In this document: positions 29,401 to 42,440 of the stretch, piece after piece | How positions within the stretch are numbered: the first letter of the stretch is position 1 | Layout of the letters: every line of letters starts with the position of its first letter | Assembly (NCBI RefSeq): GCF_036324505.1 | Contig: NC_086365.1 | Coordinates: forward strand, 8,327,155 to 8,391,154 | Reading direction: 5' to 3' | Length of the DNA stretch: 64,000 bases | DNA from: Eleginops maclovinus | Lineage: Eukaryota > Chordata > Actinopteri > Perciformes > Eleginopidae | The notes under the pieces: model-generated | The model's database searches: none | What the model was told of the DNA's origin: nothing | Seen by the model: only the letters and a program-made list of their open reading frames with translations | Position numbers and translations under genes: made by a program

Positions 29401-31209
29401 ATGTAACAAGTGCTTTAGGGAGGATTTTAACTGCTATTATTGGTGAATGATTGACTGGTGGTGATGGAGTGCAACCCGGCTCCCTTTTTACAATTTCAGT
29501 GTCAGTATCGGCTTGTGGCATGATTTCATGGACTGTGTGAACTTTACTTTCTGATCAAATATATTCTATTCCCATACAGAATATGACTGATGACGGAACT
29601 ACAGCTGATAATATTGTATCAAGGTGCAATGAACATACAGGTCTGTTTGAATATCTAGATATGAGCATATGAGCAGATAGAATGCATGGTCACAATAGAA
29701 ATTCAGAAGTCCATAAGCTATAACTGTGTGAGGAAACTGTACATGCACTGGTGGCCATAGGTCATACTCAGGTAATACTTAACAGACAAGGAAAACCATT
29801 TGTTTTCCAAAATAGCTCCCTGTGGATTATTTACATAATTACTGCAATTTGAAACATCATGTCCATGACATATAAGCTACTTTCTGCTAAAAGAAAAAAC
29901 ACAATGCAATACTTCACTTTTGAGAGACATTCAAATGCTATTATGTGACACCATATCTTTCAGCGATGGTATAAAAGCAATGATGATTCACCACAGAGTA
30001 AACTATTAAGTGATTATTCTGTAGGGGATAAATGAACAAAATGAGTAATTCCGGACACAACCTGGCCTTGAGAAATAACAGTACCACCCAAAAAATGTCT
30101 TAAACCATCAAGAAACGTGTCACACTAAAGATGTTGGATTTCATTTACCAACATTTTAGAAAAGTTAATTTATAAAGTAGATGTATTTTGTGAAAAACAG
30201 AAATAATTATTAACCAACATTAAACTGTGCCGCTCAATAGCAAGTGATTCATTAATCAAAAGGCCAGTATCAGGAAATTCTTCTGTTCTACTGCACAACA
30301 AGCAGCAAATATGATTACATGCAGTATTGAAAATGGCCTAATAACAAAGCTGTCAGAAACACCAATGACCACATACATGACATAGTATTATGGGCTTGAC
30401 TTCTCTTTGTCTCTTTATGGGGTGGTGTAGTCAGGAAAGAAGAGGTCAACTCACATTTCCTAGAAAGCTTTAACCAGCGAGGTGTGTGAGATTGTGTGTG
30501 TGTTCGGCATGAACGTGGAATGTTGCCCGAGGCACAAGGACTGACGGTGCTCTCGCTTTCAACCCGTCTAATAGAAACACAGAGGGAGAGAAAGGGAGAG
30601 AAAGGGAGAAGGGAAAAGTGCTACTCCTTCACCTGACAGATGAAAGCTATATAATACACCATTCATGGCACTATTTGAATAAATAAACAGTGAGGGCTTC
30701 TGTCTGTGGTGCGGTGCGGTGCGTGACTTTGTGTTGCCTTCCTCCTGTTGTGGGCCTCTATCCAAACACAAGTTCAGTTACTTACAATTTCCAGTTAAGC
30801 TTGTGGGATTATTTCTGGATGTACAGGTCAGACATGTAATACATCCTTCAATTTTTCAGCTTGTACAAAAAGCCAAAGTAAAGTTTGACTGATTTACCAT
30901 GAAAAGACGTTTTTATAATATTTTATAGAAACTGAGGAAGCTTTTGAAGTTTGTCTCAGTGGGAGGTTGTGCAAACTGGCTATTTTGTTCGGTGAAAACG
31001 TGTCCTTTTAGGTTTATTTAGAAAAATGTGTAGAATTATGGCCAAGCTGTAACATATATAGTTTTCAATAAGACAGGACTACAACGAACAAAACTCACCC
31101 AGCAAAGCACTTTCCTTGCCCCTTCCCCTCCCACGTTAGTTTTCTTTTGACATTTAAGCTAAACATTCACACACAACCAATCAGGTTTTGAGCACCACAC
31201 TTCCTGGAT
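29397..31209. other. Unique non-coding DNA
   Basis: AT-rich. Contains a GGGAGAGAAA-type short tandem repeat at about 30583-30613 and a GTGCG triplication near 30710-30724. No gene is supported. Confidence 0.55.
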
Positions 31210-31460
31210 TATGACACTCCTCCCAGTTCTGGCAGAGAGGATAGTGCTTACATAACCTCCGACCCCTCTAATGCATTAATTGAGGGGGAAGTATGTGCAG
31301 GTCCATTTATTGTGATGGAGAGCGTTGGTAATTGCTCAGTGACCCAAATGTTCTTTTTCATCGTCGCCCCCTCATGCCACCAAGACCCTGACCTCCTGCT
31401 TCGAAAAAGGCTGCCATATTGTGTTGCCGTCCCTCCATGGGGCTTTGGAAAAGTGGAGGC
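31210..31460. promoter_or_regulatory. Candidate conserved non-coding element
   Basis: Contains TCTAATGCATTAATTGAGG near 31267, CATTTATTGTGATGG near 31303 (SOX/HOX-like), GGTAATTGCTCAG near 31328 and TCATCGTCGCC near 31358. The 117-codon minus-strand frame across it has no domain. Confidence 0.35.
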
Positions 31461-31684
31461 AATGGGGGGGCTATGGGACAAAAACTGACAATGTTGTGCT
31501 GCCGATATGCTGGTTTTAAGGTCTATCCCCATTTTAAAGTAAATATTTGTACATGTAAACACCAAAACATAGACCAACAAAATTGTTGAGCGAATTTTCA
31601 AAAATATACATTACAAGGGGACATTTCACAGTATAAAAGTAAATGGTCATTGCCCTGTCAATCTAAACTACTTCTTTTTTTTTT

Positions 31685-31800
31685 ACTTCATCTGAATTTA
31701 TTCATTCATTTATTTAACAGGGACAGTGCACATTATTCAACTTTTCTGTAAATGTGCCAGAGTTAGCCAAGAGGCTACTTTTCATCTGTAGTCCCTGACT
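31685..31800. mobile_element. Teleost interspersed repeat fragment
   Basis: The stretch from TTTATTTAACAGGGACAGTG through AATGTGCCAGAGTTAGCC to the CTGTAGTCCCTG word matches, from memory, a repeat found dispersed in many fish genomes. I cannot assign the class with confidence. Only a fragment is present. Confidence 0.5.
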
Positions 31801-32139
31801 GAACATCTTTGGCTTTTCTGTCCTATCTCAGAGAAAAGTGTCAAAAGCTAATACATCAACATGCTCTTTTAACTGTTTATTTTCACACCCCAAAAATGCT
31901 GCTTAAACAAATGACTCATACAGTATGAGTAATGTTGAATACACAGTACCAGATCTTATTTTCAGACTATCCTTTATCTGTGGTTTAATCCAAAAAGGCT
32001 CAGTATCCAGAATCATAAATCTGAAACAAACAGAGGTCCAAAGCTCGTCTGTGCAGACATTTTCCATTTCGTCTCCAGTCTAAATTTGAATACGCTGGTT
32101 GTTTTTGTTTGTGCGCCACAGGCGTACACACACACTCAG
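31801..32139. other. Unique non-coding DNA
   Basis: Nothing recognised. Confidence 0.55.
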
Positions 32140-32345
32140 CCGGCCGTGGAGCTGCCTGCGTGGGGATGTTTATGACTTATGGTGAGGGCAGAAAACATGT
32201 GTCAATATTGATTATCATTACCAAGTCCCAGAGAGCCTGTCGATCAATTAGCCGTCTGCCTCCCTCCCGCTTTAGACATAGCAATAACAAACCTCCAAGA
32301 GGAACTCAACCTTGCTAATTAATGACGGCTTTATTTTCCTTTACA
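32140..32345. promoter_or_regulatory. Candidate conserved non-coding element
   Basis: Contains TTGATTATCATTACC near 32208, GATCAATTAGCCG near 32240 and CTTGCTAATTAATGACGGC near 32310. Dense paired homeodomain-type cores in repeat-free DNA. Confidence 0.36.
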
Positions 32346-32777
32346 CGGCATAGACGTCGACCACACACATGTACACGAAAGAGTGATTTTTTTTTTTTTA
32401 AAGGGGAAAACTCAAGAAAAGAAGAATTATACAAGAGTATTTTTTTTTTAAAGAACTACATTTGAACTACAAAGATATGAAGTCATCAGCACACACACAG
32501 ATGCACACACATTTGCATCACATACTACACATCAGTCAATCCTATTATGAGAGTTGGCAGAGTGGTCCCGTGTGGCCTACTCTTGAGGACAGCCCCCATG
32601 GGATCCAAAATGCATTAAGAAATTAACGTTCACCCTGGGATCCTTCCAAAACCCCAGACTTAACCTGTGGCTCTGTGTGCGCTTGTGTGTATGTGTGTGG
32701 AAAATGGGAGTCCATATGAGTCAGGAGGTTCACTATTGGGGTCAGTAATTGATAGGCCCCATTTTCAATCCCCCCAC
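32346..32777. other. Unique non-coding DNA
   Basis: Contains poly-T runs near 32387 and 32441 and short AC-rich stretches. No gene. Confidence 0.55.
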
Positions 32778-32796
32778 TTGGCGCCTTCTGTTGGCC
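32778..32796 (-). promoter_or_regulatory. CTCF-like motif
   Basis: GCGCCTTCTGTTGGCC resembles the reverse complement CTCF core GCGCCMYCTRGTGGC with two departures. Confidence 0.3.
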
Positions 32797-33624
32797 AAAG
32801 ACAACTGGCTTTAAATAGCAATCTAAAGCAAACACTACTCGCCATTATGACTCTTTCTCAAGTCAGAAATCTGTCATAAAATGCTGTGCACATGGTTTTA
32901 TGTGCTGCCTAATCCGGATATACCAGAAGATTGTTGCGCAGAAACAACAGCAGAAGTAGTATGCCCACTCCCACAACAGGAAGTTGTCTTTCAGATACGA
33001 TCTTTGATTCTGGTTTGTAATCAAAATGGCAGCCCTAATAATAAAGATGGGTGGCCGTCATTTGTAGCAGTGATTTTTCAGGGAAAGAAATTGGATTGAT
33101 TGTGTTGTGTTTTTGTTGGCTGCTCCGCTCGGAATTTATGCGGTCGCTGATTGTTGTTAATGGATATTTTTGAGAAAATAATAGCCATGTTTCTTGGCAA
33201 GGGCAAGGAAGTGGGGCAGTGGAAAAGAAGACATTTTATTTATGTCTTTTTCAGATGGATTTACATAAACATTGGACCAAAGTCAAGAGTCAACAGACCC
33301 TGTGCTCGCTGATTTAGTGCTACTTACTTTTAATAACGTTTTCAACATGAAATCTTCACCACTTGACTTTTGAAACTTGTCACTGCAAATATTTATGTAC
33401 TGATGACACTTTCACTTATATTTACCGTGACTTTTAGACTCAGCATACGTGTTCTCTTTATCAATAGTTAAACATCTAGCCTGCCTTCATACATTTCATA
33501 GATTACCACAGAACAAAAACAAACACAGCTTCCTTTTAGTAAGTCTCATTTCAAATACAAGAGGTAGAGTTTATTAATAATGATTCCTATTAAAGCACAT
33601 GTTTTTTTTGGCCCTGCTGCACAG
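32797..33624. other. Unique non-coding DNA
   Basis: Open frames of 70-72 codons without domains. Nothing else recognised. Confidence 0.55.
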
Positions 33625-33668
33625 TGTTAGGCAGACTTTATAGTGGAGTTGATGCTGGAGGTTCCAAG
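33625..33668 (+). other. Very short exon-like segment
   Basis: A TTTTTTTTGGCCCTGCTGCAC tract ends in AG at 33624, and a CCAAG followed by GTAAGTC donor begins at 33669. The 44-bp interval is open in one frame only. It is most likely a chance pairing of splice-like words. Confidence 0.1.
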
Positions 33669-36600
33669 GTAAGTCAACACAACTTTCTGACCAGGGCTTG
33701 TACAGCTCCGTCCTTTAATCTGCATCTTAATGCGGTTAATAGCTAACACACACATACGCACAAATGTTTGAATAAACAAATACAAACACACTTTGACATT
33801 CCCACAAGGAATCAGACACTGCCTCAGAGGGGACTGTTGGCTGCCAAAGTGAATATAAATAATATCTATCCAATAAATGCTGTTAAAAACAGGGGAGATC
33901 TGACTTTAAAAAACAAAAGAAAAAGCAAATATTTCTTTTTTTATTGAATAACTAACTGTTTCAGCTTCTCAACCCTATTAAATGAACACCTGAGAAAGAC
34001 AATAGACCATTACAAAAACATCATGAATAGTATGTGTATAAAGCTAGTAATGTCTATTGCACATGTTGTAAAAAAAATATATGGAATAATAAATGACTTA
34101 AAACCAGATAAATGGTTCTTAAGAAATCAACACGAAGTGGCTTAAAGCACATAACATCAAGTACATGTTCCCCAAATCCAGTCAGACTATTATTGTTTCA
34201 CAGCGCCTTCGGTCGAGCATTGTTTGCCCAGCCAAAAGTCAATGTTTGGAACTTTAACAATGGTAGTGAGGATGCAGTTAAGCTTCTGGACTTCTTTAAA
34301 TACAGCGTTTGAGCTTTTTCACAATGCAGAGGAGACCTGTACACACTCCACCGCTCCTCAAAGCAAGAGGACTGACTGAGTATCAGAAGTTGCTGTGTGA
34401 ACGCAAATGTGAGCTTTAAGAAATGGATTGCTTGCAAATTTGACTTTTCTGTGTCTTCCTATTGACTCAATCCTGACTGAAGGGAGGAATTACACTCGGT
34501 CTTATTCATATATTAAAAGTATACTCTCTAGCATGTGGTCCTACTGTGAAACTCAATCAGTAAAATTGCATTTGCAAAGAGAAAAAGACAAATATTTCCG
34601 CAAAACTCAGCGGCTTGGACTGCTTCTGTGTGTTTTCTTGTGTAGGTGTGTGTGGCCATATTTTCCTCTCTGCGGTCTGTTCATATTCTAATCAGTATGT
34701 TTCCTGCTTGCATTGATCAGACTGATAAGCAGCCGTCCTGCAGTACATGGTGTCTCTTCAGCAGATGCAAGACACAGATAGAGGGACGAAAGAAAAGAAA
34801 CCAAATGAGAAAGCAAAAGGCTTCACAGGACGAGAAATATCTCTGTGAAATGCACAGTTCTGTTGTAGAAATGCTTTTCACATGTCAGATTATAATTTTT
34901 TCATCAGAATAGCTAGATTTTGCATGTCTTAGATCAAAAACATGTAAAAGCAAGTCAGAAAACAGTTTGTACATGTGTACAGGTGATATTGGTGATACTG
35001 AGATCAGCATGCACTTTAATATGTATTATGTATGTGATTTGATAGACATTTTTTGTGTCTTGTAATTGTTAGTTATTTTAGAAACAAGGTATGAGTAATA
35101 GGAGAATATATTTTGAAGTTCTCAAACTGTACAAATATATAAATATAGCCACAAAATACTAGATCCCTTGAATGACTTATTTTCGATTAACATGCTATGA
35201 TTGATTAGATGCTGTTTCAGTGACAAGATGTGAGGGAAATTCTGTAAAAACGAAAGTAACATGTAGCAGAGCATCTTCACTTTATCTGTCAAAAAGGTAG
35301 GATCATGTAGTCGGTTTTTCCAGATACTATATACGATTAAATAAGAATATATTTGAATATTTTTAGTTCTGAAAATGTTCAAATATAAAAACACTAGCAG
35401 AAAAGATTTGATCCCTTTTTAAGAAATGGTACTATTGTCATTTTCCATAATCGCTAAAGATAAGGTATGAGTGAAAAACAAAAAGAGGAAGTAATTTGCC
35501 CAGATATAAGTCACATTTAAAAACCTGAATACTATGGCGCAACATGTTGGATTCTGCTGTCCAAACCTGTTCTATTCACATGTTAGCTTAATCTTTAACG
35601 CCACTGTTTGACTATGAAATCAACCTCACAAACTTGGGACAAACGTCTCAAACTACAAAATGGAAACAATATTGCCCGGATGGGAACAGGTCCCCCGATA
35701 GCTGGAGTCACTGCTGGGTTTCTAAAAAGGAAATACAAGTGAAAGAGCTTTATTCCTTATCTGTTCAGAGCTGGTTGCTGTGGGGCTTCATATGTATGTA
35801 TGCTCATGTGAAGCCATTACATGGGGAGCAAGCACGCTAACATCTCTGCTGTACCAGAACGATCCACTGTGTAATACTCTAACCCTCTTCCTGTTTCCTA
35901 TCCATTTCAATCAGTTTAGGCTAACATGCATCCCGCACCTCCACAATCACATCTGCACTGGGTACACACGGTTACATGCATTTTATTTCAATGCATATTC
36001 GTTCCACATAGGAGCCCCAGCAGCAATGCACACAGCTATTGCACCACGCTGGTTATAATGTAATGAATTCAAACAGTAAGGTTGATGAAAAAAAGGCTAT
36101 AGAAAGTCTCTACTTTCTTAAGTGAAGGCTTTGTACTTCACCCATTTAAAAAGGTGCTTATGAATGGTAATTTAAATCACAAAAGAGCAGACACAAAACT
36201 AACCAAGATGACTTTAATGACAGTCCGTTTTCCATGTGTGCTCTATTTTTATGCAGTCTTCCAAACATGAAATTCGGTATTTTCTGCATTTCAAAGAGTC
36301 CGACTGATTAGTGTGTAAACCAAGGATGGCATTTCCATGCCACCTTGTGTGACTTATCACATTTTTTTTGAAAGATATTCACACTTTTATGTATCACTTT
36401 ACAGTGTGAATAAAATAAATGTAATGTGTGTTTACATTTGCATCTGAATTTTTTGAAGGTTCTTACTTTCCACCTTCAATATTCCATTTCTTTTTAAGTG
36501 CAGTCACCTATTTCCTATCTTGCTAATACATTTCCACATCTGTAAAGTTTATTTTTGTAACTTTATTGGTTTCCCCCGGTGAGTCAGGTGGAGGAAGGGA

Positions 36601-36899
36601 AGTCATTACAGCTTAGTACTCCAGCCGGCCTGCCTCCATCTACACCGCCAGGAGAAAAGTACAGAATGTCGACAGCTATCTCTCATATTTCATCAGGACG
36701 CTGTCTTCTCTGGAGACTCCATTTGTGTAGTAAACATCTTAAAAAGGTTGCCTGGCTCCCCTCTCCCTTTCTTCTCCCGCTATTTATTTATTTATTCTTT
36801 CTTTTCTTTTTTATAAGATTCAGTTCGTCTTATTTTTTAAACTGCTTGACTCCTAAAATACAGATATCACAGTTGGGCCCCATGAGTTTTTGAAAAATG
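33669..36899. other. Unique non-coding DNA
   Basis: Long AT-rich stretch with no recognised gene or mobile element. It includes a TATT/CTTT-rich simple stretch at about 36780-36815. Open frames (up to 104 codons) are not supported by domains. Confidence 0.5.
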
Positions 36900-37740
36900 A
36901 GCATATTACTTCCTACATCTCCCTTTCCTTATTTTTTGTCACAATAAATATTTCCATTTATATGCAAATTATTATCTACTGACCAAGAATGGATAAAAAC
37001 TCGTCTTGTTTTCATTGTGATGTGCGGAGCATGTGAGTGTGAAGGAGGGAAGTGTGAGAGCAGAGAGAGCAGCTCCTCATTTAAAGAGTAAATAATCTCC
37101 CATTGCATTCTATTATTTATACCCCTGGCTTGAAAGGGACTGTATTAACTTATAAGTTATAAGTAGTTAGAAGTTACTTACTTTAAACTGGGGGGGAGTA
37201 GAGAGCCGACGCTCTGCTTAGCTGACTTCCCCCCAAATTGCTGACATAATTACATGAATGTAATTTTTTATGACTCACAGAAAATCTTGGCATTTTCACT
37301 GAAGCAGATAATTAGACTTGGAATAAAGCAGGGGCGGAATAATTAATACATCAAAACTAGATGAACTTTTTCTAATTATTTTTATTTAATCTCCATTCTA
37401 ATTATTGTTCTAGTCGGCTGAGCGAGATTGCCTTTCTCATTCAGGGTGTGAAATGCACCCGTAGCGCTCAATCCTCACCCAGTGAAATATCAACTAAGCG
37501 TGGAGACGGGAAATCACAGGGTGCTCACCACTCTCTTCCCCCTCTCCTCCTCTCTGATTGAACTGTAATTTAAATTTCTCCATTGCCAACAAACAATTTA
37601 CATACACCTGCCAGACTCTTATTTATTTATTTCCCCTGACTTCCTCCTCCCCCCTATCCTGCTGTCGCCACCTCCATCCTCCACGTCTCCAAATGTATGG
37701 CAATCAATATTTCTCCGGCTTTAAATGAGTTTGTTAATTA
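36900..37740. promoter_or_regulatory. Candidate conserved non-coding element cluster
   Basis: Several enhancer-like parts in a row. These include TATGCAAATTATTATC near 36961 (octamer), TATTATTTATACC near 37111, TAATTACATGAATGTAATTTTTTATG near 37247 (given as two half words), GATAATTAGAC near 37308, GGAATAATTAATAC near 37336, TTCTAATTATTTTTATTTAATC near 37371 and TTCTAATTATTG near 37396. A motif-dense stretch (37230-37520) follows a seven-G run near 37190. Strong candidate for deep conservation. Confidence 0.45.
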
Positions 37741-38439
37741 GCCTAATGTGGTTTGGATAGAGGTTGTGTTTCCCTCCCTATCTCTGAATTCAGGAGGAAC
37801 ATTTGCTTAAAATAACCAGAGGAAATAAAGAGTGTGTATCTGCGGAAAGAGTTGCTGACCACAGAGTACATTTTCCCACTTATCTCTGGTGTCACTCTAC
37901 CAAGAAGCTGCCCCTGAAAAGGAACAGTACATCTGATAAGAGTGAGGTTTAATGCTGATGCAAACATAATTAACACTCCGACACACACGCACATACGCTT
38001 CATGAGCACACACTCATACTAAAATGCACAAACAGAAATACAGATTAGGTTAAGGATATATTTAGTAAACACAAAACAGAAAACCTAAGCACTTACATGT
38101 GAAAAAGCCTCCCTTCTTTGCGCTCTTTGGGGGAAATTAACCATCATACATGAATATTAATTTAGAAAAAAAACAAGAAGAAGAGTTCTCCACATAATGA
38201 CTCGCCAGAAGTTATTAAGACACCTCACTGAACGTAGGCCTACTCATGCAAGCTGTTTCACATTCTCTTTAGATGTGTTCACACATTTCGCACTGGATGG
38301 ATCTGATGCTCAGATTGCATAAAAAAAGAGACAGGGGGAGAGGCAGGGGATGAGTAACTAATGCAAGTCAGCTAAATACAAAAATACAAAAAAGAAAAAA
38401 ACATTCATCACAAGCATGAAATTAAAATAATTCTTGCTC
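37741..38439. other. Unique non-coding DNA
   Basis: Contains CTTATCTC near 37879 and CTGATAAGAG near 37932, mildly enhancer-like, then AT-rich sequence with poly-A runs. No gene. Confidence 0.5.
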
Positions 38440-39090
38440 TCCCTCTATATCCACATTTCTTATTACAGTCTGTGTATTCACTAGATTAAAATTGTCGCTT
38501 GATTAATACACAAAACAAGATCAGATTTAATTAACATCAGATTTAATTGAGGCCCTACAATTCTTTTTCCACACTTGCAGTTCAGATAGAGACGATCGCA
38601 AGCTTCCATAATTAAACGAATGTAAATCTACCAGTGCCTTTCAAAAAAACAGATTGATGTGCATCCCATGCAAGCAAATCTCCCCATTTAAAACAAATAT
38701 ATTAAAGTTATTATTATGCCTTTATATAGATTACAATTTTAACACAGAAATAATTTGGGAATGATTTAATTAAAGAGATAATAATGTTTGAATAAAAGAC
38801 AGAAATTCCTCTATATTTTGACCCTGTTTGAATGGATTTGATGACTGGGTGTATTTAATTTGCCTGATTCTTCCAACATCTATTTGTGAAAACCCAGACA
38901 AACCTTAATCTAGATTAACCGCCATCAGAAAAGAGCTCATATCCTGTTTAATGAAATCATATTTGCTCACACGCAGCACTGAAAGCCTCTTAAAACTGCT
39001 CTATTTACATGGCTTCACATAGAGAAGCTGCAACACTTTTACACTTGGAGAATTCACGGTAATTTTCATCGGGCGCATCAAGACAGCGGC
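38440..39090. promoter_or_regulatory. Candidate conserved non-coding element cluster
   Basis: Contains CTAGATTAAAATTGTCGC near 38481, TTGATTAATACAC near 38499, ATTTAATTAACATC near 38525, GATTTAATTGAGG near 38541, CATAATTAAACG near 38608, GATTTAATTAAAG near 38763 and AATCTAGATTAACCGCC near 38909. The repeated TTTAATTA words in repeat-free DNA are the densest homeodomain-type cluster in the window. Confidence 0.45.
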
Positions 39091-39770
39091 TTTTCTGGAG
39101 CTACTGGGTTTCACTTGTGTCAGATAGAGGGTGTCAGTCTTGTTTTATTTTGTCATTCCCGTGATGTGAGGCCCAGTTTCTTATTTCTTGTTTGCGAGAG
39201 TTGATATTCTGCCTGCGTTTAGTTGTGGTATCATGATCAAACCAGATAGCATTCTGTTATCTCTGTGTTGTATTATTTCTATGGGCCAATATTTTTGGTA
39301 TTATCAATGTAATCTGGAGTATCTGCTAGGTGGGTTTGTGTGTCAATGTGTATGTTTGTGTTTACCCATGTTCTGCTTGACTTTATGTTCAAGGCAGGAT
39401 TGAGAGAACCCAAACTGCAGGTCTCTAATAAGTACGTAGTGCCACCATGTGTCGGGTGGAGGAGCTGCAGGTGTTGGGTTTTCTTTTTTTCAAAGCTAGT
39501 TTGTTTGCGTGTTTGTTGCCGAGCGTACGTGTGTTACCTGGCGAGCGGGGCGGGTCAGAGAAAAGGAATGTGAGATGTTGCACTTGGCAGACAAAACAAT
39601 TTCCTTATCCCCTTGATGTACCAGAGGCATGTGGGCTGAGATGAAAGCAGGTGCTCAGATGGACTACGTGCAACTTTCTGAAAGCTTGCAACAATATATA
39701 AATTAACACACATGTTTAGATGTGGAAAGATCCGGGTTCATCACCTAAATGTATATCATTTTATAGATTT
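39091..39770. other. Unique non-coding DNA
   Basis: T- and G-rich on the plus strand (39188-39580), giving Val, Cys and Phe-rich open frames of 65-77 codons that I consider chance. Confidence 0.5.
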
Positions 39771-39953
39771 TTACCTCAACTTTTTGTGTGTCGGGAGGGG
39801 GGGGCTGGTTGCCTGCTGGCGCCATGGGGATGATGGCTTCACGCTTGGGCTGGGATTACCTGTGCGGGCGCCCTGTGTGGCTTGTTTATGAATCAGTTTT
39901 TTTGTTCTGATTTTCCCCTCCACTGTTTTTTTTAGGACAGGTCTCGACACCAA

Positions 39954-39988
39954 GGGAGGGGGGGTTGGGGGTGGATGGTGAGGGGGGG
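39954..39988 (+). other. Potential G-quadruplex
   Basis: G runs of 3, 7, 5 and 7 separated by loops of 1, 2 and about 10 bases. It lies about 180 bp upstream of the giant CA array, in a GC-rich stretch (39790-40160). Confidence 0.5.
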
Positions 39989-40162
39989 AGGAAGGGAAGA
40001 TGGGTGTGTGTCGGCCAGCCACACCTCGCCGTGCACCTCACTGTGAACCCCTCACCTGGACGTGATCCGCAGGGTGTTTATAACCATGGTGATAAACCCT
40101 CATGCTATGGCTGTGGAATGAAAACAGGTTGGCAGGCCAGACAGACAGGAGTCGAGGGTGTC

Positions 40163-40769
<607 letters not shown>

Positions 40770-41150
40770 CAATGATTTTCTACATTTATCTTAAAGTCTA
40801 ATTTGATTAAAAAAAGACCAATGTGTCCATGGGTTGTTCTAGAAAAACATATAAGACATATTGATTCTCGCAAGAACATGACGCCCGTATACAAGATAGA
40901 GGCACGTACATAAACAACAACGCGACGCTGGAGCTCCGTAAAAACAAAGCTGTCTATGCTGTCTGACAGCATATTTGACACGATTCTCATATTTTTGGAG
41001 TAGTTACAGAGTTTTTGACGAACAGAAATATTGATTTCTGGCATCATTCAAAGATTTTAAGGGGAACATCTGCATTTTGGTACGAGGGCGCACGGCGAAA
41101 GTAAGAGGGCGCAGCGCCCCTGTTACCGGTTTAGACAAAACCCTGGTACA
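40770..41150 (-). mobile_element. Possible DNA-transposon fragment with one terminus
   Basis: Read from the minus strand the segment starts CAGGGTTTTGTCTAAACC, followed by a GGGGCGCTGCGCCCTC palindromic word and then an open stretch (92 codons, 40769-41047). CAGGG-type ends and GGCGC-rich subterminal palindromes occur in fish hAT-like elements. I found no matching second terminus. The class and the internal boundary are therefore uncertain. Confidence 0.35.
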
Positions 41151-41940
41151 TACTGACCTCCCCCACCAAGCTCATTGGTTCATCATTTTCTGATCAAGCT
41201 TAAACAATTTCCTAAAACAGCTGTAGTGTTCAGAATAAACGACTCAACTGTTGTCCTGCTAAGCCTTGGATCTGCTGAAGGATTTTACAGAAGCACAGTA
41301 TGTGCCAGTCAAACAAATCTCAAGTGAGAAGAACAACATGTGCTAGAACAGAGGTGGCAATACTTGTAGTTTAAGTACATACAAACTGAAGAAAGTACAT
41401 GACTCAATGTTCGCATGACATTTCCACCAGCAACGATGATTTCCTTAAGAGTTTCTTTAATGTGCAAATGTTCTTTTGATACGCAACTACCTCACATGTG
41501 CTAACCCCACCCTGATGCCATACACACCTCAGGACATTGCATCAATGTGCAGCCTCAGTGTGTTTACACAGGAGGACCACTGAGCTGGAACACTCAACTA
41601 TTCCAAGCATGTGTTACATTCAAGTGTTGGGCCATTGTGCGCTGGAGAGCGGCTATTGTTCCTCTCACTAATGTAAGAGTGACATGAGCCAAGTGGGCTT
41701 AACTTGGAGTATACAAAGTTTGCCGAATGCTCCCAACACTTGGCAGCTAGAGCGCAGAATAAATCACGTTAAAATCGAGGAGATTGAATTGGAACGAGTA
41801 GGCATTTCACCACCACCATAACCCACTCTTGTCTTTGCTGCATCACCTGTAGGCCTGATCCCAGCCCAGTCAACCCCCCGGTTCAATTACCCATCATGCC
41901 CTTGACCTTGGAGGTCAGCTTGCTTTGGAGGATGTAGCCT
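41151..41940. other. Unique non-coding DNA
   Basis: No gene or repeat recognised. Confidence 0.55.
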
Positions 41941-41948
41941 TAGATGTC

Positions 41949-42076
41949 TGGGGAGAGAAGTAGAAAGTGAAAGAGAGGGGAGGAAAAAAGGAGCAGAGGG
42001 AAGGAGGGATTGAGAGTTAGAAGGGGTGAGGTGGAGAGATGGATTGTGGGGAAGGGTGAGGGAGAGAGAGAGGCCT
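41949..42076 (+). repeat. Purine-rich tract
   Basis: About 125 bp of G/A-rich sequence on the plus strand with few pyrimidines. Such tracts can form triplex (H-DNA). It directly precedes the CpG-rich block. The 62-codon minus-strand frame here is Ser, Pro and Leu-rich, as expected from CT-rich DNA. Confidence 0.7.
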
Positions 42077-42129
42077 CAGCCCTGCTCCCTCTTATCTCTC
42101 CAGCTTGGTGGAGTTTTAAATTATTCATT

Positions 42130-42440
42130 CCCTGCTGCTCCCGCCGACTTACACATCTCCATCACACGGCTGCCCGCATCCGCCCGGGGAACAGGCGGTC
42201 GCCACGGCAACCTTATCGCAGATCGCAGATTTCGGCTCCAGAAATGAAATAAAAGAGGAAATTGGCTGTATTAGCATAAGAGGAGTCAGCCCGGAGTTGA
42301 ATACACACATCACCCCCCCCATCACTCCATCCTTCCACCACCACCACAGCCGCCGCCACCGCCCCCCAAAAGCTCACAGCAACACCCCGCCCCCGCCGCC
42401 TCTCCTTATCAGCGCTGTCTGATCGCTGCGCTCCCTTTCT
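42130..42440. promoter_or_regulatory. CpG-rich regulatory island
   Basis: CpG clusters near 42140-42230, including GCATCCGCCCGGGG and GGCGGTCGCCACGGCAACC, are followed by CCGCCGCCACCGCC near 42350, the GC-box-like CCCCGCCCCCGCCGCC near 42385, and CTTATCAGCGC near 42406. A TATATA word lies near 42440. It could be a distal CpG-rich enhancer or the promoter of a non-coding transcript; no downstream coding exon is visible. Confidence 0.4.
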
